Assembly: GCA_902771745.1 (NCBI GenBank) | Contig: CACXYG010000011.1 | Location: 10,516 to 26,954, forward strand | Reading direction: 5' to 3' | Source: an uncultured Erysipelotrichaceae bacterium | Lineage (GTDB): Bacteria; Bacillota_I; Bacilli_A; RFN20; CAG-288 | Length of the DNA: 16,439 nucleotides | Shown here: in pieces, positions 6,821 through 13,851 of the stretch | Numbering within the stretch: the stretch's first letter is position 1 | Layout of the letters: each line of letters starts with the position of its first letter | Notes under the pieces: model-generated | What the model saw: only the letters and a program-made list of their open reading frames with translations | What the model was told of the DNA's origin: nothing | Database searches by the model: none | Position numbers and translations under genes: made by a program

Positions 6821-8224
6821 TTATTTACTTTCTAACGTTTTGGCTTTGGCGATAGCATCATCAAAAGTGCCGACATAAGTAAAGGCAGCTTCTGGGAGAT
6901 TATCACCTTCACCATTCAAGATTCTTCTAAAGGAAGCGATGGTATCTTTCACTTTGACAAACTTACCATCAAAGCCGTTGAACTTAGCAGCGACCGAGAA
7001 TGGCTGAGATAAGAAGTTACGGATACGTCTGGCACGATTGACGGTCAACTTATCCTCTTCAGATAATTCATCCATACCTAAAATGGCGATGATATCCTGT
7101 AAATCCTTGTATCTCTGTAAGATGGACTGAACCTGTCTGGCAACATCATAATGTTCCTGACCAACAACGTTTGGATCAAGGAAGTTAGAAGAAGAAGCAA
7201 GCGGATCAACAGCTGGATATAAACCCAAAGCGGCAATACCTCTGTCCAAGACGGTCTTAGCGTCAAGGTGAGAGAAGGTAGTGGCAGGAGCAGGGTCGGT
7301 CAAATCGTCCGCAGGGACATAGACCGCCTGAATAGAAGTGATGGAACCATTCTTGGTAGAAGCGATTCTTTCCTGTAACTGACCCATTTCAGTAGCTAAG
7401 GTTGGCTGATAACCGACAGCGGAAGGCATACGACCAAGAAGGGCGGAGACTTCACTACCAGCCTGAGTAAATCTATAGATGTTATCGATGAAGAGAAGAA
7501 CATCCTGATGCTGAACATCACGGAAGTATTCAGCCATGGTCAAACCAGAGAGACCGACTCTCATACGAACACCAGGAGTTTCATTCATCTGACCGAAGAC
7601 TAAGGCGGTGTTGGATAAAACGCCAGTCATCTTCATTTCGTAGTAAAGATCATTACCTTCACGACTTCTTTCACCGACACCGGCGAAGACGGAGATACCG
7701 TGCTTTTCAGCAGCGATATTATGCATCAATTCCTGAATCAAAACAGTCTTACCGACACCGGCACCACCAAACAAACCGACTTTACCACCCTTGATGTATG
7801 GGCAAAGTAAATCGATAACCTTGATACCAGTTTCGAAGATTTCAGCATGGGTGGACTGTTCTTGGAACTTCGGCGGGTCATTGTAGATAGAGTGTGTCTG
7901 TTCCGCTTTGAAGTCGCCAGCTTCATCAATTGGCTGACCTAAAACGTTGAACATTCTACCTAAGACTTCCTTACCGACTGGAACCTGGATTGGAGCACCC
8001 GTATTTAAGACGGTTAAACCACGTTGGATACCTTCAGTCGCACCCATGGCGATACATCTGACAGTATCATCACCGATGTGCTGTAAGACTTCCAACGTAA
8101 GTTCCTTACCCTGAGCGGTCGTGACTTTCAAAGCCATGAGAAGCGGAGGAATGTTATTTTCGCTGAAACGTACGTCGATGACAGGACCGATAGCCTGAAC
8201 AATTACACCTTCATTTGGATTCAT
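6821..8224 (-). CDS. atpD: ATP synthase beta subunit
   Basis: The catalytic beta subunit of F1, about 467 residues. I choose ATG 8224 because GGAGG (8233-8237) sits 8 bases ahead of it. A same-frame ATG at 8239 overlaps the atpG stop, contains the ribosome site itself, and would add only MEENT. Visible motifs: P-loop GGAGVGKT (153-160), catalytic Glu 185 in GVGERSREG, Walker B Asp 247 in LLFIDNIYRF, then the near-invariant GSEVSALLGRMPSAVGYQP block. Departures from the usual sequence are IYRF for IFRF, ERS for ERT, and DPLASSSNFLDP where most have DPLDSTSRxLDP. The gene stands between atpG and atpC in canonical order. Confidence 0.96.
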   Translation of the reverse strand: MNPNEGVIVQAIGPVIDVRFSENNIPPLLMALKVTTAQGKELTLEVLQHIGDDTVRCIAMGATEGIQRGLTVLNTGAPIQVPVGKEVLGRMFNVLGQPIDEAGDFKAEQTHSIYNDPPKFQEQSTHAEIFETGIKVIDLLCPYIKGGKVGLFGGAGVGKTVLIQELMHNIAAEKHGISVFAGVGERSREGNDLYYEMKMTGVLSNTALVFGQMNETPGVRMRVGLSGLTMAEYFRDVQHQDVLLFIDNIYRFTQAGSEVSALLGRMPSAVGYQPTLATEMGQLQERIASTKNGSITSIQAVYVPADDLTDPAPATTFSHLDAKTVLDRGIAALGLYPAVDPLASSSNFLDPNVVGQEHYDVARQVQSILQRYKDLQDIIAILGMDELSEEDKLTVNRARRIRNFLSQPFSVAAKFNGFDGKFVKVKDTIASFRRILNGEGDNLPEAAFTYVGTFDDAIAKAKTLESK

Positions 8225-8238
8225 GGTATTTTCCTCCA

Positions 8239-9114
8239 TTATTCTTTCTTCTTACCAGCATTTGCGCCAGCAACAACTTCAGTAATTTCCTGCGTAATGG
8301 CATTCTGACGTGCCTTGTTGTATTGCAACTGTAACTGAGCCTGAATCTTATCAGCAGCATCCGTAGCAGTTTCCATAGCATTACGACGAGAAGCAAGTTC
8401 ACTTAATTCCGACTCAATCAATTTGTTATATAAGGATGCATCGATGTAGTGCGGAAGAATCTGTTCGAGCACTTCTTCAACACTCGGTTCAAAGATCGGT
8501 GGGTTGAGACTCTTCTTTGCTTCTTCAACACCTTCTAAGTCTGGATCAAGCGGTAAAAGCTGATGCAAGACGGGAGTGAAGGTTAAAGAGTTGACATATT
8601 TGGTATAGACCAAGACAACCTTGGAATAATTCTTACTCTTATAAAGTCTTACAATCTCATGTCTCATTCTTCTGACAGCCGAATATGTGAAGTTATCTAA
8701 TAAATCCACATAATCGTCATGAATCTCATATGGTTTGTTGTTGAAATGAGATAGAGCCTTACTACCGATAACGAATAATTCATCCTTTTCCTTTAAGACA
8801 GGATCTAAGGCCTTGAAGAGGTTATAGTTATAAGCGCCACAAAGACCTAACGTCGAGGTGACGACCACATATAACGTCTTATCCTTGTTATAAGAGGTCA
8901 TGATATTCGGTTTATTGACCTCGTAAAAATCAACACCGGCCAAAGTGCGGAGCATGGTTTGATTCATACCGATAGTGAACGCCTTGTTTTCTTCGAAATA
9001 CTTTTTCCATCTCTGATACTTCACACTGGCAACAAGCTTCATTGCCTTGGTGATCTTCTCAGTAGAACGGATCGTAGCGATACGGCGCTTTGTGTTGACT
9101 AAGGATTCTGGCAT
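8239..9114 (-). CDS. atpG: ATP synthase gamma subunit
   Basis: The rotor shaft of F1, 291 residues. The two conserved terminal helices are clear: N-terminal RRIATIRSTEKITKAMKLVA and C-terminal ELASRRNAMETATDAADKI followed by YNKARQNAITQEITEVV. Between them lies the variable Rossmann-like domain (VVTSTLGLCGAYNYN, matching the family GLCGxxN). The start lies 4 bases after the atpA stop with no good ribosome site, suggesting coupling to atpA translation. The stop TAA overlaps an ATG and is followed by the ribosome site of atpD. Confidence 0.95.
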   Translation of the reverse strand: MPESLVNTKRRIATIRSTEKITKAMKLVASVKYQRWKKYFEENKAFTIGMNQTMLRTLAGVDFYEVNKPNIMTSYNKDKTLYVVVTSTLGLCGAYNYNLFKALDPVLKEKDELFVIGSKALSHFNNKPYEIHDDYVDLLDNFTYSAVRRMRHEIVRLYKSKNYSKVVLVYTKYVNSLTFTPVLHQLLPLDPDLEGVEEAKKSLNPPIFEPSVEEVLEQILPHYIDASLYNKLIESELSELASRRNAMETATDAADKIQAQLQLQYNKARQNAITQEITEVVAGANAGKKKE

Positions 9115-9118
9115 TTAA

Positions 9119-10621
9119 TTATTCAAGACTTTCTAAAATAGCTTTGACGGAATCATCGATGAGAGCTTTGGTCTCATCGGATAATAACTTGGTTTCTTTA
9201 ATAGCAGTATAGACTTCATTGTGATTGGCCTTGATATGAGAACGAATCTTCTCTAGGACCGAGGCAATCTTCTTTAATTCCACATTGTCGATCTGATGAG
9301 ACTGAGCAACATAGATTTCAATGACTTCATCCTCCATACTTAATGGAGAATACTGCTTCTGCTTTAAGACTTCCATTAAGACACCACCATGTTGCAAGAT
9401 GCTCTTGGTAGTAGGATCCAAATCGGAACCGAAACGAGAGAAGTCGAGCATTTCATTGTAGTTGGCAAGTTCAATCTTCAAAGAAGAAGCAACCTTCTTC
9501 ATAGCTTTGATCTGAGCAGAAGAGCCGACACGAGAGACGGATAAACCGGAATCGACGGCTGGTCTTTGACCCTGGTTGAACAAGTCGGTGGTCAAGAAGA
9601 TCTGACCATCGGTGATGGAGATGACGTTGGTTGGAATGTAGGCAGAGATATCGCCAGCCTGTGTTTCAACAATTGGTAAAGCGGTCATAGAACCACCGCC
9701 GTATTCCTTGTTGAGCTTACAAGAACGTTCCAAAAGTCTGGAGTGGAGATAGAAGATATCACCTGGATAAGCTTCACGACCTGGAGATCTCTTCAAAAGT
9801 AAGGACAAAGCACGATAAGCGACAGCGTGCTTGGATAAATCATCATAGATGATAAGAACATTCTTACCATTCTTTTCCCAATATTCACCCATACTGGTCG
9901 CAGCATAAGGAGCGACATAAAGCATAGGAGCGGATTCACTAGCGGAAGCGTTGACGATGACCGTATAGTCAAAAGCACCGTGATCCTTTAATTTGGAGAC
10001 AATCTGCGCAATGGTAGAGTTCTTCTGACCGATGGCGCAGTAGATACAAATAACATCTTTACCTTTCTGGTTGATGATGGTATCAATAGCGATAGCGGTT
10101 TTACCCGTCTGTCTATCGCCGATGAGCAATTCTCTTTGACCCTTACCGATAGGAATCATACTATCGATAGCCTTGATGCCGGTTTCTAAAGGTTCGTTAA
10201 CCGACTCACGGGTCATGATGCCAGGAGCTGGCGATTCGATTGGATAGGTGTCAGTGGCGACGATTTCACCATTGCCATCGATTGGTTCACCAAGAGCGTT
10301 GACAACTCTGCCAAGTAAACCATCACCGACAGGAACGGAGACGACCTTGCCAGTCAATTTGACAGGGTCACCTTCAAAGATGGTGGAATCCTTACCGAGC
10401 AAAACGCAACCGACGGAGTCTTCGTTGAGGTTCATGACCATGCCATAGACATGATTTGGGAATTCCAAAAGTTCACCATACATGGCTTTATCCAAACCGT
10501 AGATGGTGGCGATACCATCACCGACAGAAACGACGGTGCCGACATCGCTGGTTTCGATTTTATCTTCGTAGGAACTGATCTCTTTCTTGATGAGATTTGT
10601 GATCTGGTCAATATCTGCCAT
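9119..10621 (-). CDS. atpA: ATP synthase alpha subunit
   Basis: The non-catalytic nucleotide-binding alpha subunit of F1, 500 residues, of normal length. It has the P-loop GDRQTGKT (168-175), Walker B region VLIIYDDLSKHA (about 255-265), and the arginine finger R364 in SGLSVSRVGSSAQ, which contributes to the catalytic site of beta. The SRVGSSAQ variant replaces the more common SRVGGAAQ. A strong AGGAGG (10629-10634) lies 7 bases before ATG 10621 and overlaps the atpH stop, consistent with high expression of this stoichiometrically abundant subunit. Confidence 0.97.
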   Translation of the reverse strand: MADIDQITNLIKKEISSYEDKIETSDVGTVVSVGDGIATIYGLDKAMYGELLEFPNHVYGMVMNLNEDSVGCVLLGKDSTIFEGDPVKLTGKVVSVPVGDGLLGRVVNALGEPIDGNGEIVATDTYPIESPAPGIMTRESVNEPLETGIKAIDSMIPIGKGQRELLIGDRQTGKTAIAIDTIINQKGKDVICIYCAIGQKNSTIAQIVSKLKDHGAFDYTVIVNASASESAPMLYVAPYAATSMGEYWEKNGKNVLIIYDDLSKHAVAYRALSLLLKRSPGREAYPGDIFYLHSRLLERSCKLNKEYGGGSMTALPIVETQAGDISAYIPTNVISITDGQIFLTTDLFNQGQRPAVDSGLSVSRVGSSAQIKAMKKVASSLKIELANYNEMLDFSRFGSDLDPTTKSILQHGGVLMEVLKQKQYSPLSMEDEVIEIYVAQSHQIDNVELKKIASVLEKIRSHIKANHNEVYTAIKETKLLSDETKALIDDSVKAILESLE

Positions 10622-10632
10622 GGTTTAACCTC

Positions 10633-11172
10633 CTAATCCTGAACGATTAATTTGTTACGTACCTGATTCAACTTGTTGTCGATAGAATAGTCATATAGGG
10701 TATCATCGATGTAGATTTTCATACCCGCGATGACTTTCTTGTCGATCAGGACTCTGAAGACGACTTTCTTCTGATACTTCTTAGAGAAGACTTCTTCTAA
10801 TTTATGAAGCGTGTCTTCTGATAATTCAAATGGCGTATACACTCTGCCTTCCAAGATTCCCTGATTCTCATGATAGAGATGTTCGAAGTGTTTGTAGACC
10901 TTTTCGAAGTAAGCGATGGCTTTCTTCTTGATGAGAACCTGTAAGAAACCAAGAGAGGCGATATCGACTTTATCTTTAAAGGCGTTATCGACAAGCTGAT
11001 CCTTATCTTTCTTCATCACCATCGGTGAGGAGAGGAACTTGGCGGCTTCTTTGTTCTTCTGGAAGACACCATAAATGAGATTGATGTCTTTTTGGAAGAC
11101 TTCAACCTTATTTTTCTCTTTTCCCAAAGAGAAGTACGCTTGTGCATAGTGTTTCAGAAGCGAATGATCCAT
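10633..11172 (-). CDS. atpH: ATP synthase delta subunit
   Basis: The delta subunit (OSCP equivalent) that joins the peripheral stalk to the top of F1, 179 residues. The N-terminal helical bundle starts with LLKHYAQAYFSLG, the typical YA.AL.. motif. The C-terminal part contains ...DKKVIAGMKIYIDDTLYDYSID..LNQVRNKL, matching the conserved Pro/Gly-rich D.S.. segment ending in a helix. Sequence conservation in this subunit is low, but its order between atpF and atpA confirms it. It starts 5 bases after the atpF stop with a weak ribosome site. Confidence 0.93.
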   Translation of the reverse strand: MDHSLLKHYAQAYFSLGKEKNKVEVFQKDINLIYGVFQKNKEAAKFLSSPMVMKKDKDQLVDNAFKDKVDIASLGFLQVLIKKKAIAYFEKVYKHFEHLYHENQGILEGRVYTPFELSEDTLHKLEEVFSKKYQKKVVFRVLIDKKVIAGMKIYIDDTLYDYSIDNKLNQVRNKLIVQD

Positions 11173-11177
11173 AGTAA

Positions 11178-11774
11178 TTAATCTTCTTTCTTCATCTGAT
11201 TGATGAAGTCGTTGACGACTTTTTCGTTATCTTCTTCATTGATTTCACGGCCTAAGATCTGCTTGGAAGCGTCAATCGCAGTGTTGACGATGGCGTTGTG
11301 GGCCTCACGATCAACCTGTTTTTGTCTTTCTATAGCGTCTCTTTCGCCCTGAGCACGGATGTTGTTAGCATCCTCATTGGCCTTGTTGATGATACCTTCG
11401 GCTTTCAAAGAGGCTTCCTTAGAAGCGTCTTCGACAATCTGAGCGGCCTGAAGACGGCTGTCCTTGATATTCTGGGCAGCGACTTCTCTATCCAGTTGGG
11501 CATCATGCTTGGCCTGGGCAGCATCAGAGATATCTTTCTCGACGGCGTCTTGTCTGGCTTTGAGTTTGTTCTTGATAGGTTTATAGGCAAACTTAAAGAA
11601 GATGAAGACCATCACCAAAAAGGCACCTAACTGGGTAAGAGTGATCCACAAGTTAGGACTTAAGGCTTTACTGACAGTGTCTTGGACAGAGTTAGTAATG
11701 TTGGAGGTATCGCAGGAAGTCAATACCAAACCAGAACCGATGAACAATAACGAAGTCTTGAACTTCTTATTCAT
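11178..11774 (-). CDS. atpF: ATP synthase b subunit, predicted lipoprotein
   Basis: The b subunit forms the peripheral stalk. Here it is 198 residues and has a bacterial lipoprotein signal: MNKKFK charge, hydrophobic 8-18, lipobox LTSC with Cys 21. Most bacterial b subunits have no signal and start with the membrane helix; a lipoprotein b subunit is known from mycoplasmas. A second membrane helix spans about 41-63 (LWITLTQLGAFLVMVFIFF), followed by the conserved YKPI boundary and a long charged coiled coil (about 66-165), then a short delta-binding tail. The mature protein would be lipid-anchored outside, cross the membrane once, and reach F1 inside. It starts 15 bases after the atpE region with a modest AAAGG site. 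Confidence 0.93.
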   Translation of the reverse strand: MNKKFKTSLLFIGSGLVLTSCDTSNITNSVQDTVSKALSPNLWITLTQLGAFLVMVFIFFKFAYKPIKNKLKARQDAVEKDISDAAQAKHDAQLDREVAAQNIKDSRLQAAQIVEDASKEASLKAEGIINKANEDANNIRAQGERDAIERQKQVDREAHNAIVNTAIDASKQILGREINEEDNEKVVNDFINQMKKED

Positions 11775-11788
11775 CCTATACCTTTCTA

Positions 11789-12091
11789 TTAGGCGGCTAA
11801 GGAACTTGGGCCGACGACGAAGATTAATAAGATGGCTAAGACTAAGCCGTAAATAGCGACGGTTTCACAAAGGGAAACGCCTAAAATCATACTGGAACGT
11901 AAGTTACCGGTAGCTTCTGGATTTCTGGCCATACCCTTCAAAGCGGAAGAGCAGACAAGACCTTCAGCGATAGAGGAGAAACCCATACCGACAAGGATGA
12001 TACCGACACCGATATAAAGCATACCGGCGGCATCGTAGATAGTGCCACCACTGGTTTCAGCAAGAGTGATGATAGAGTTAAATAAATTCAT
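11789..12091 (-). CDS. atpE: ATP synthase c subunit, two-carboxylate Na+-type motif
   Basis: The rotor-ring c subunit, 100 residues: a short N-terminal extension, helix 1 (about 22-50), the polar loop ARNPEA (55-60) and helix 2 (about 67-94). Aligning the ARNPEA loop with Ilyobacter tartaricus c places Glu 43 (IAEG) at the Na+-ligand Gln 32, Glu 76 at the ion-binding Glu 65, Thr 77 at Ser 66 and Tyr 81 at Tyr 70. The 33-residue spacing between the two acidic residues is preserved. Glu at both sites is the arrangement described for the Na+-driven Fusobacterium nucleatum rotor. Na+ coupling is therefore predicted, not proven. AGGAGG (12098-12103) lies 6 bases before the start. Confidence 0.94.
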   Translation of the reverse strand: MNLFNSIITLAETSGGTIYDAAGMLYIGVGIILVGMGFSSIAEGLVCSSALKGMARNPEATGNLRSSMILGVSLCETVAIYGLVLAILLIFVVGPSSLAA

Positions 12092-12120
12092 AATAAGCCT
12101 CCTTTAGATTAACTGGCTTC

Positions 12121-12936
12121 TTACATCTGAGCTTTTAAGGTAACAGCTTCGGCCATCTTCTTCTGAGCTTCCTCTGATGGTGCTTCCTGTGCGATGTCCA
12201 TCATGGTGATCATAACGAAGACTAACGACTGTATAAAACCGCTAAAAGCGTCGAAGTAAGCGTGCATAACTGGCATGATGATTGGACCTGCAATCAAGCC
12301 AAAGCCACCCAAAATGCTGTTTAAGGCATTATATAAAAGGGTCATGATACAAAAACCGGCAAACGAGTTACCAAACAATCTGATACCAAGAGAAATCATC
12401 GGCGAGAAATTGGTGATAAGAGGAACAAAAGGTGGGAAGGTGAAGACAAACTGTTTCCAGTAATTGGATTTCTGTGTTCTTAACTTGGTCACTTCAATCA
12501 TGATGACAGTGAGTAAACCAAGAGATAAAGTAGTACCAGCACTGGTAAATGGGTTAGGCATCTGAGTGAACAAAGTAGATTCATTCAAGAGATAGCCATC
12601 GGCTGCACTTCCTAAATAGATGAAGTTAGGAATACCCATCATACCGATAAAGAAGCCGATCAAGATAAATAAGAACAAAGCGATGATATAGGCGCCAAAA
12701 TCAGCAAAGTATCTTGGGCAACCCATGATATTAGAAATCTGCTTATCGGCCCAGCCGATCACAGTTTCAGCAGCATTGACAATACCCTTTGGTTTATCCA
12801 AAGGCGAATATTTCTTTTGCTTAAAGTATATGACAAAAGAAAGAATGATAATAATCAAACAAGTGGCAATGCCAGTGACGAATTCTCCGGTGATGTTCTT
12901 GACAAAGTCAGGACTTAAGATTCTATCGATATTCAT
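12121..12936 (-). CDS. atpB: ATP synthase a subunit
   Basis: The membrane stator that carries ions to and from the c-ring, 271 residues with about six hydrophobic segments. The essential arginine is R186 in SLGIRLFGNSFAG, and Gln 236 sits in SGFIQSLVF, equivalent to the conserved Gln of the last helix. The segment NPFTSAGTTLSLGLL replaces the usual P.aDlN.Tl.lal, so the conserved Asp and Asn are Ser and Gly here. Helices 5-6 are otherwise standard. Its ATG shares one base with the stop of the upstream gene (TAATG) and has no separate ribosome site. Confidence 0.94.
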   Translation of the reverse strand: MNIDRILSPDFVKNITGEFVTGIATCLIIIILSFVIYFKQKKYSPLDKPKGIVNAAETVIGWADKQISNIMGCPRYFADFGAYIIALFLFILIGFFIGMMGIPNFIYLGSAADGYLLNESTLFTQMPNPFTSAGTTLSLGLLTVIMIEVTKLRTQKSNYWKQFVFTFPPFVPLITNFSPMISLGIRLFGNSFAGFCIMTLLYNALNSILGGFGLIAGPIIMPVMHAYFDAFSGFIQSLVFVMITMMDIAQEAPSEEAQKKMAEAVTLKAQM

Positions 12937-13352
12937 TATTGTTTTTTCTTGTCTTTTACTTTATTCGCTTCTTGCTTCGACTTAATTATGAACAATATCA
13001 TAATTATAATATAAACCAATATTACTTCAAAGAATGGAACTAGTAAAAATAAAGCGTTTACACTTTCTTGTATCGCAGGAACAAAAAATCGAATCAATGC
13101 AGGGATAGCTATCGCTACACCAATCATCAGATAACGTACAAGAATCTGAAAGATGAACTTTCCTACATGGTAATTGGTTTTCTTTGGTGTCTTATAAAAG
13201 GTTAAGAAGATCGGAATCAAAAACAACGCTGGAAAACCAAAGAAAAGAATATGGCCATAAAGACCAGCAATCAACAAGCCGATACAAGCCCCGAGAATGA
13301 GGATATAGATAGTAGAAAAAACGATGATCAGGCTTTTCTTTTCTGTTGTCAT
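12936..13352 (-). CDS. atpI: AtpI-like membrane protein, first gene of the atp operon
   Basis: A 138-residue protein with four hydrophobic segments (about 8-28, 33-52, 70-92, 100-123), charged ends (MTTEKK; KQEANKVKDKKKQ) and the position of atpI, directly before atpB. AtpI proteins help assemble the c-ring or handle Mg2+ in some bacteria; sequence is poorly conserved, so the call rests mainly on size, topology and position. The start is ATG 13352: an in-frame TAG lies four codons upstream and no later start has better support. No ribosome site is visible, and the only good promoter would start transcription within a few bases of the ATG. Confidence 0.75.
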   Translation of the reverse strand: MTTEKKSLIIVFSTIYILILGACIGLLIAGLYGHILFFGFPALFLIPIFLTFYKTPKKTNYHVGKFIFQILVRYLMIGVAIAIPALIRFFVPAIQESVNALFLLVPFFEVILVYIIIMILFIIKSKQEANKVKDKKKQ

Positions 13353-13360
13353 AGAAGATA

Positions 13361-13369
13361 ACTATAACA
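13361..13369 (-). promoter_or_regulatory. Candidate extended -10 promoter of the atp operon
   Basis: On the minus strand TGTTATAGT (13369 down to 13361) is an extended -10 element. No -35 box is recognisable at 16-18 bases. It would start transcription near 13354, almost at the ATG of atpI, giving a leaderless message. The gap to tRNA-Val is only 85 bases, so the operon promoter should be in this stretch unless it lies in or beyond the tRNA. Confidence 0.35.
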
Positions 13370-13396
13370 CAAATAAAAAGAAATAGAAAAAAGTAA

Positions 13397-13425
13397 TTGA
13401 CATATTGCCTCAACATCTTTATAAT
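13397..13425 (+). promoter_or_regulatory. Consensus sigma-A promoter for the tRNA genes
   Basis: TTGACA (13397-13402) and TATAAT (13420-13425) with an exact 17-base spacer, both hexamers perfect. Transcription would start about 13432, a few bases before the tRNA-Val 5' end at 13438. It fires away from the atp operon, so this is a divergent control region. Confidence 0.9.
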
Positions 13426-13437
13426 TACTTTTGCTTT

Positions 13438-13513
13438 GGGCATTTAGCTCAGCTGGGAGAGCATCCGCTTGACGTGCGGAAGGTCACAGGTTCGAGCCCT
13501 GTAGTGCCCACCA
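13438..13513 (+). tRNA. tRNA-Val (anticodon GAC)
   Basis: A 76-nt cloverleaf with CCA encoded (13511-13513). The acceptor stem pairs GGGCATT with AGTGCCC (one G-U). The D arm carries TAGCTCAGCTGGGAGA, and the anticodon stem TCCGC/GCGGA encloses loop TTGACGT with GAC at 13471-13473. The T arm is CACAGGTTCGAGCCCTGTAG-like, with GGTTCGAGCC. It reads GUC and GUU valine codons. Confidence 0.96.
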
Positions 13514-13527
13514 TCTCAAAGTAAAAT

Positions 13528-13559
13528 ATCTCCCAAGATAATTCTTGGGAGATTTTTTT
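13528..13559 (+). terminator. Terminator-like hairpin between the two tRNAs
   Basis: A perfect 11-bp stem (13528-13538 with 13543-13553), loop TAAT, followed by seven T (13553-13559). It has the full form of a strong intrinsic terminator for tRNA-Val. It ends only 10 bases before tRNA-Ser begins, which leaves little room for a separate promoter for that gene. Confidence 0.85.
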
Positions 13560-13569
13560 ATTCGTTTCT

Positions 13570-13661
13570 GGAGCAGTACTCAAGCGGCTGAAGAGAACGG
13601 TCTTGAAAACCGTCAGACGGCGAATAACCGTGCGGGAGTTCAAATCTCCCCTGCTCCGCCA
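13570..13661 (+). tRNA. tRNA-Ser (anticodon TGA)
   Basis: A 92-nt class II tRNA with a long variable arm and encoded CCA (13659-13661). The acceptor stem pairs GGAGCAG with CTGCTCC. The anticodon stem ACGGT/ACCGT encloses loop CTTGAAA with TGA at 13604-13606. The variable arm is about 13614-13634, and the T arm is GGGAGTTCAAATCTCCC. It reads UCA (and probably other UCN) serine codons. Confidence 0.96.
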
Positions 13662-13673
13662 TTTATATAAAAT

Positions 13674-13698
13674 TCCCCGATAAATTCGGGGATTTTTT
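13674..13698 (+). terminator. Terminator after tRNA-Ser
   Basis: A 7-bp GC-rich stem TCCCCGA/TCGGGGA (13674-13680 with 13686-13692), a short A/T loop and six T (13693-13698). The T-run continues into a palindromic A/T stretch at 13697-13718. Confidence 0.85.
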
Positions 13699-13756
13699 AA
13701 TTAAAAATTTTTAATTAAAATATAAAAACGCTACTTGTATATAAAGGAAATCAATC

Positions 13757-13816
13757 AAATTAAAAAGGGTAGCAACTACCACGGCGACTCAGGTCGGGCT
13801 AATGCTGAACTACCCT
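13757..13816 (-). ncRNA. Small structured RNA, downstream copy of a tandem pair
   Basis: A predicted ~60-nt transcript from about 13816 with its own promoter (13823-13851). The hairpin spans 13767-13815: outer stem GGGUAG/CUACCC, a UU bulge, CAGC with GUUG, left bulge AUUA, GCC with GGU, right bulge CCGU, CGAC with GUCG, loop CUGA. The outer stem runs straight into UUUUUAAUUU, so the last stem half doubles as the terminator. The first 12 and last ~18 bases match the sister copy almost exactly while the centre differs. No open reading frame of note lies inside. I do not recognise the family. Confidence 0.7.
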
Positions 13817-13822
13817 ATAGAC

Positions 13823-13851
13823 ATTATACAAGTGTGAAACTGGTAAGTCAA
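13823..13851 (-). promoter_or_regulatory. Promoter of the downstream small RNA copy
   Basis: On the minus strand TTGACT (13851 to 13846), a 17-base spacer and TATAAT (13828 to 13823), with the hairpin starting 7 bases later. The -35 box overlaps the T-rich end of the upstream small RNA's terminator. The spacer itself matches the sister promoter at about 11 of 17 positions. Confidence 0.85.

Noticed and set aside
8225..8239. Upstream ATG of atpD at 8239, adding MEENT.
   Set aside because: That ATG overlaps the atpG stop and has no ribosome site; GGAGG at 8233-8237 is correctly spaced for ATG 8224.
11298..11630. A 110-residue plus-strand frame opposite atpF.
   Set aside because: It has no ribosome site or family motif and is the complement of the Ala/Glu/Lys-rich coiled coil of AtpF.
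13449..13643. A 64-residue minus-strand frame ending in TGLEPVTFRTSSGCSPS-like residues.
   Set aside because: It is the antisense of the two tRNA genes; such translations are a common annotation artefact.
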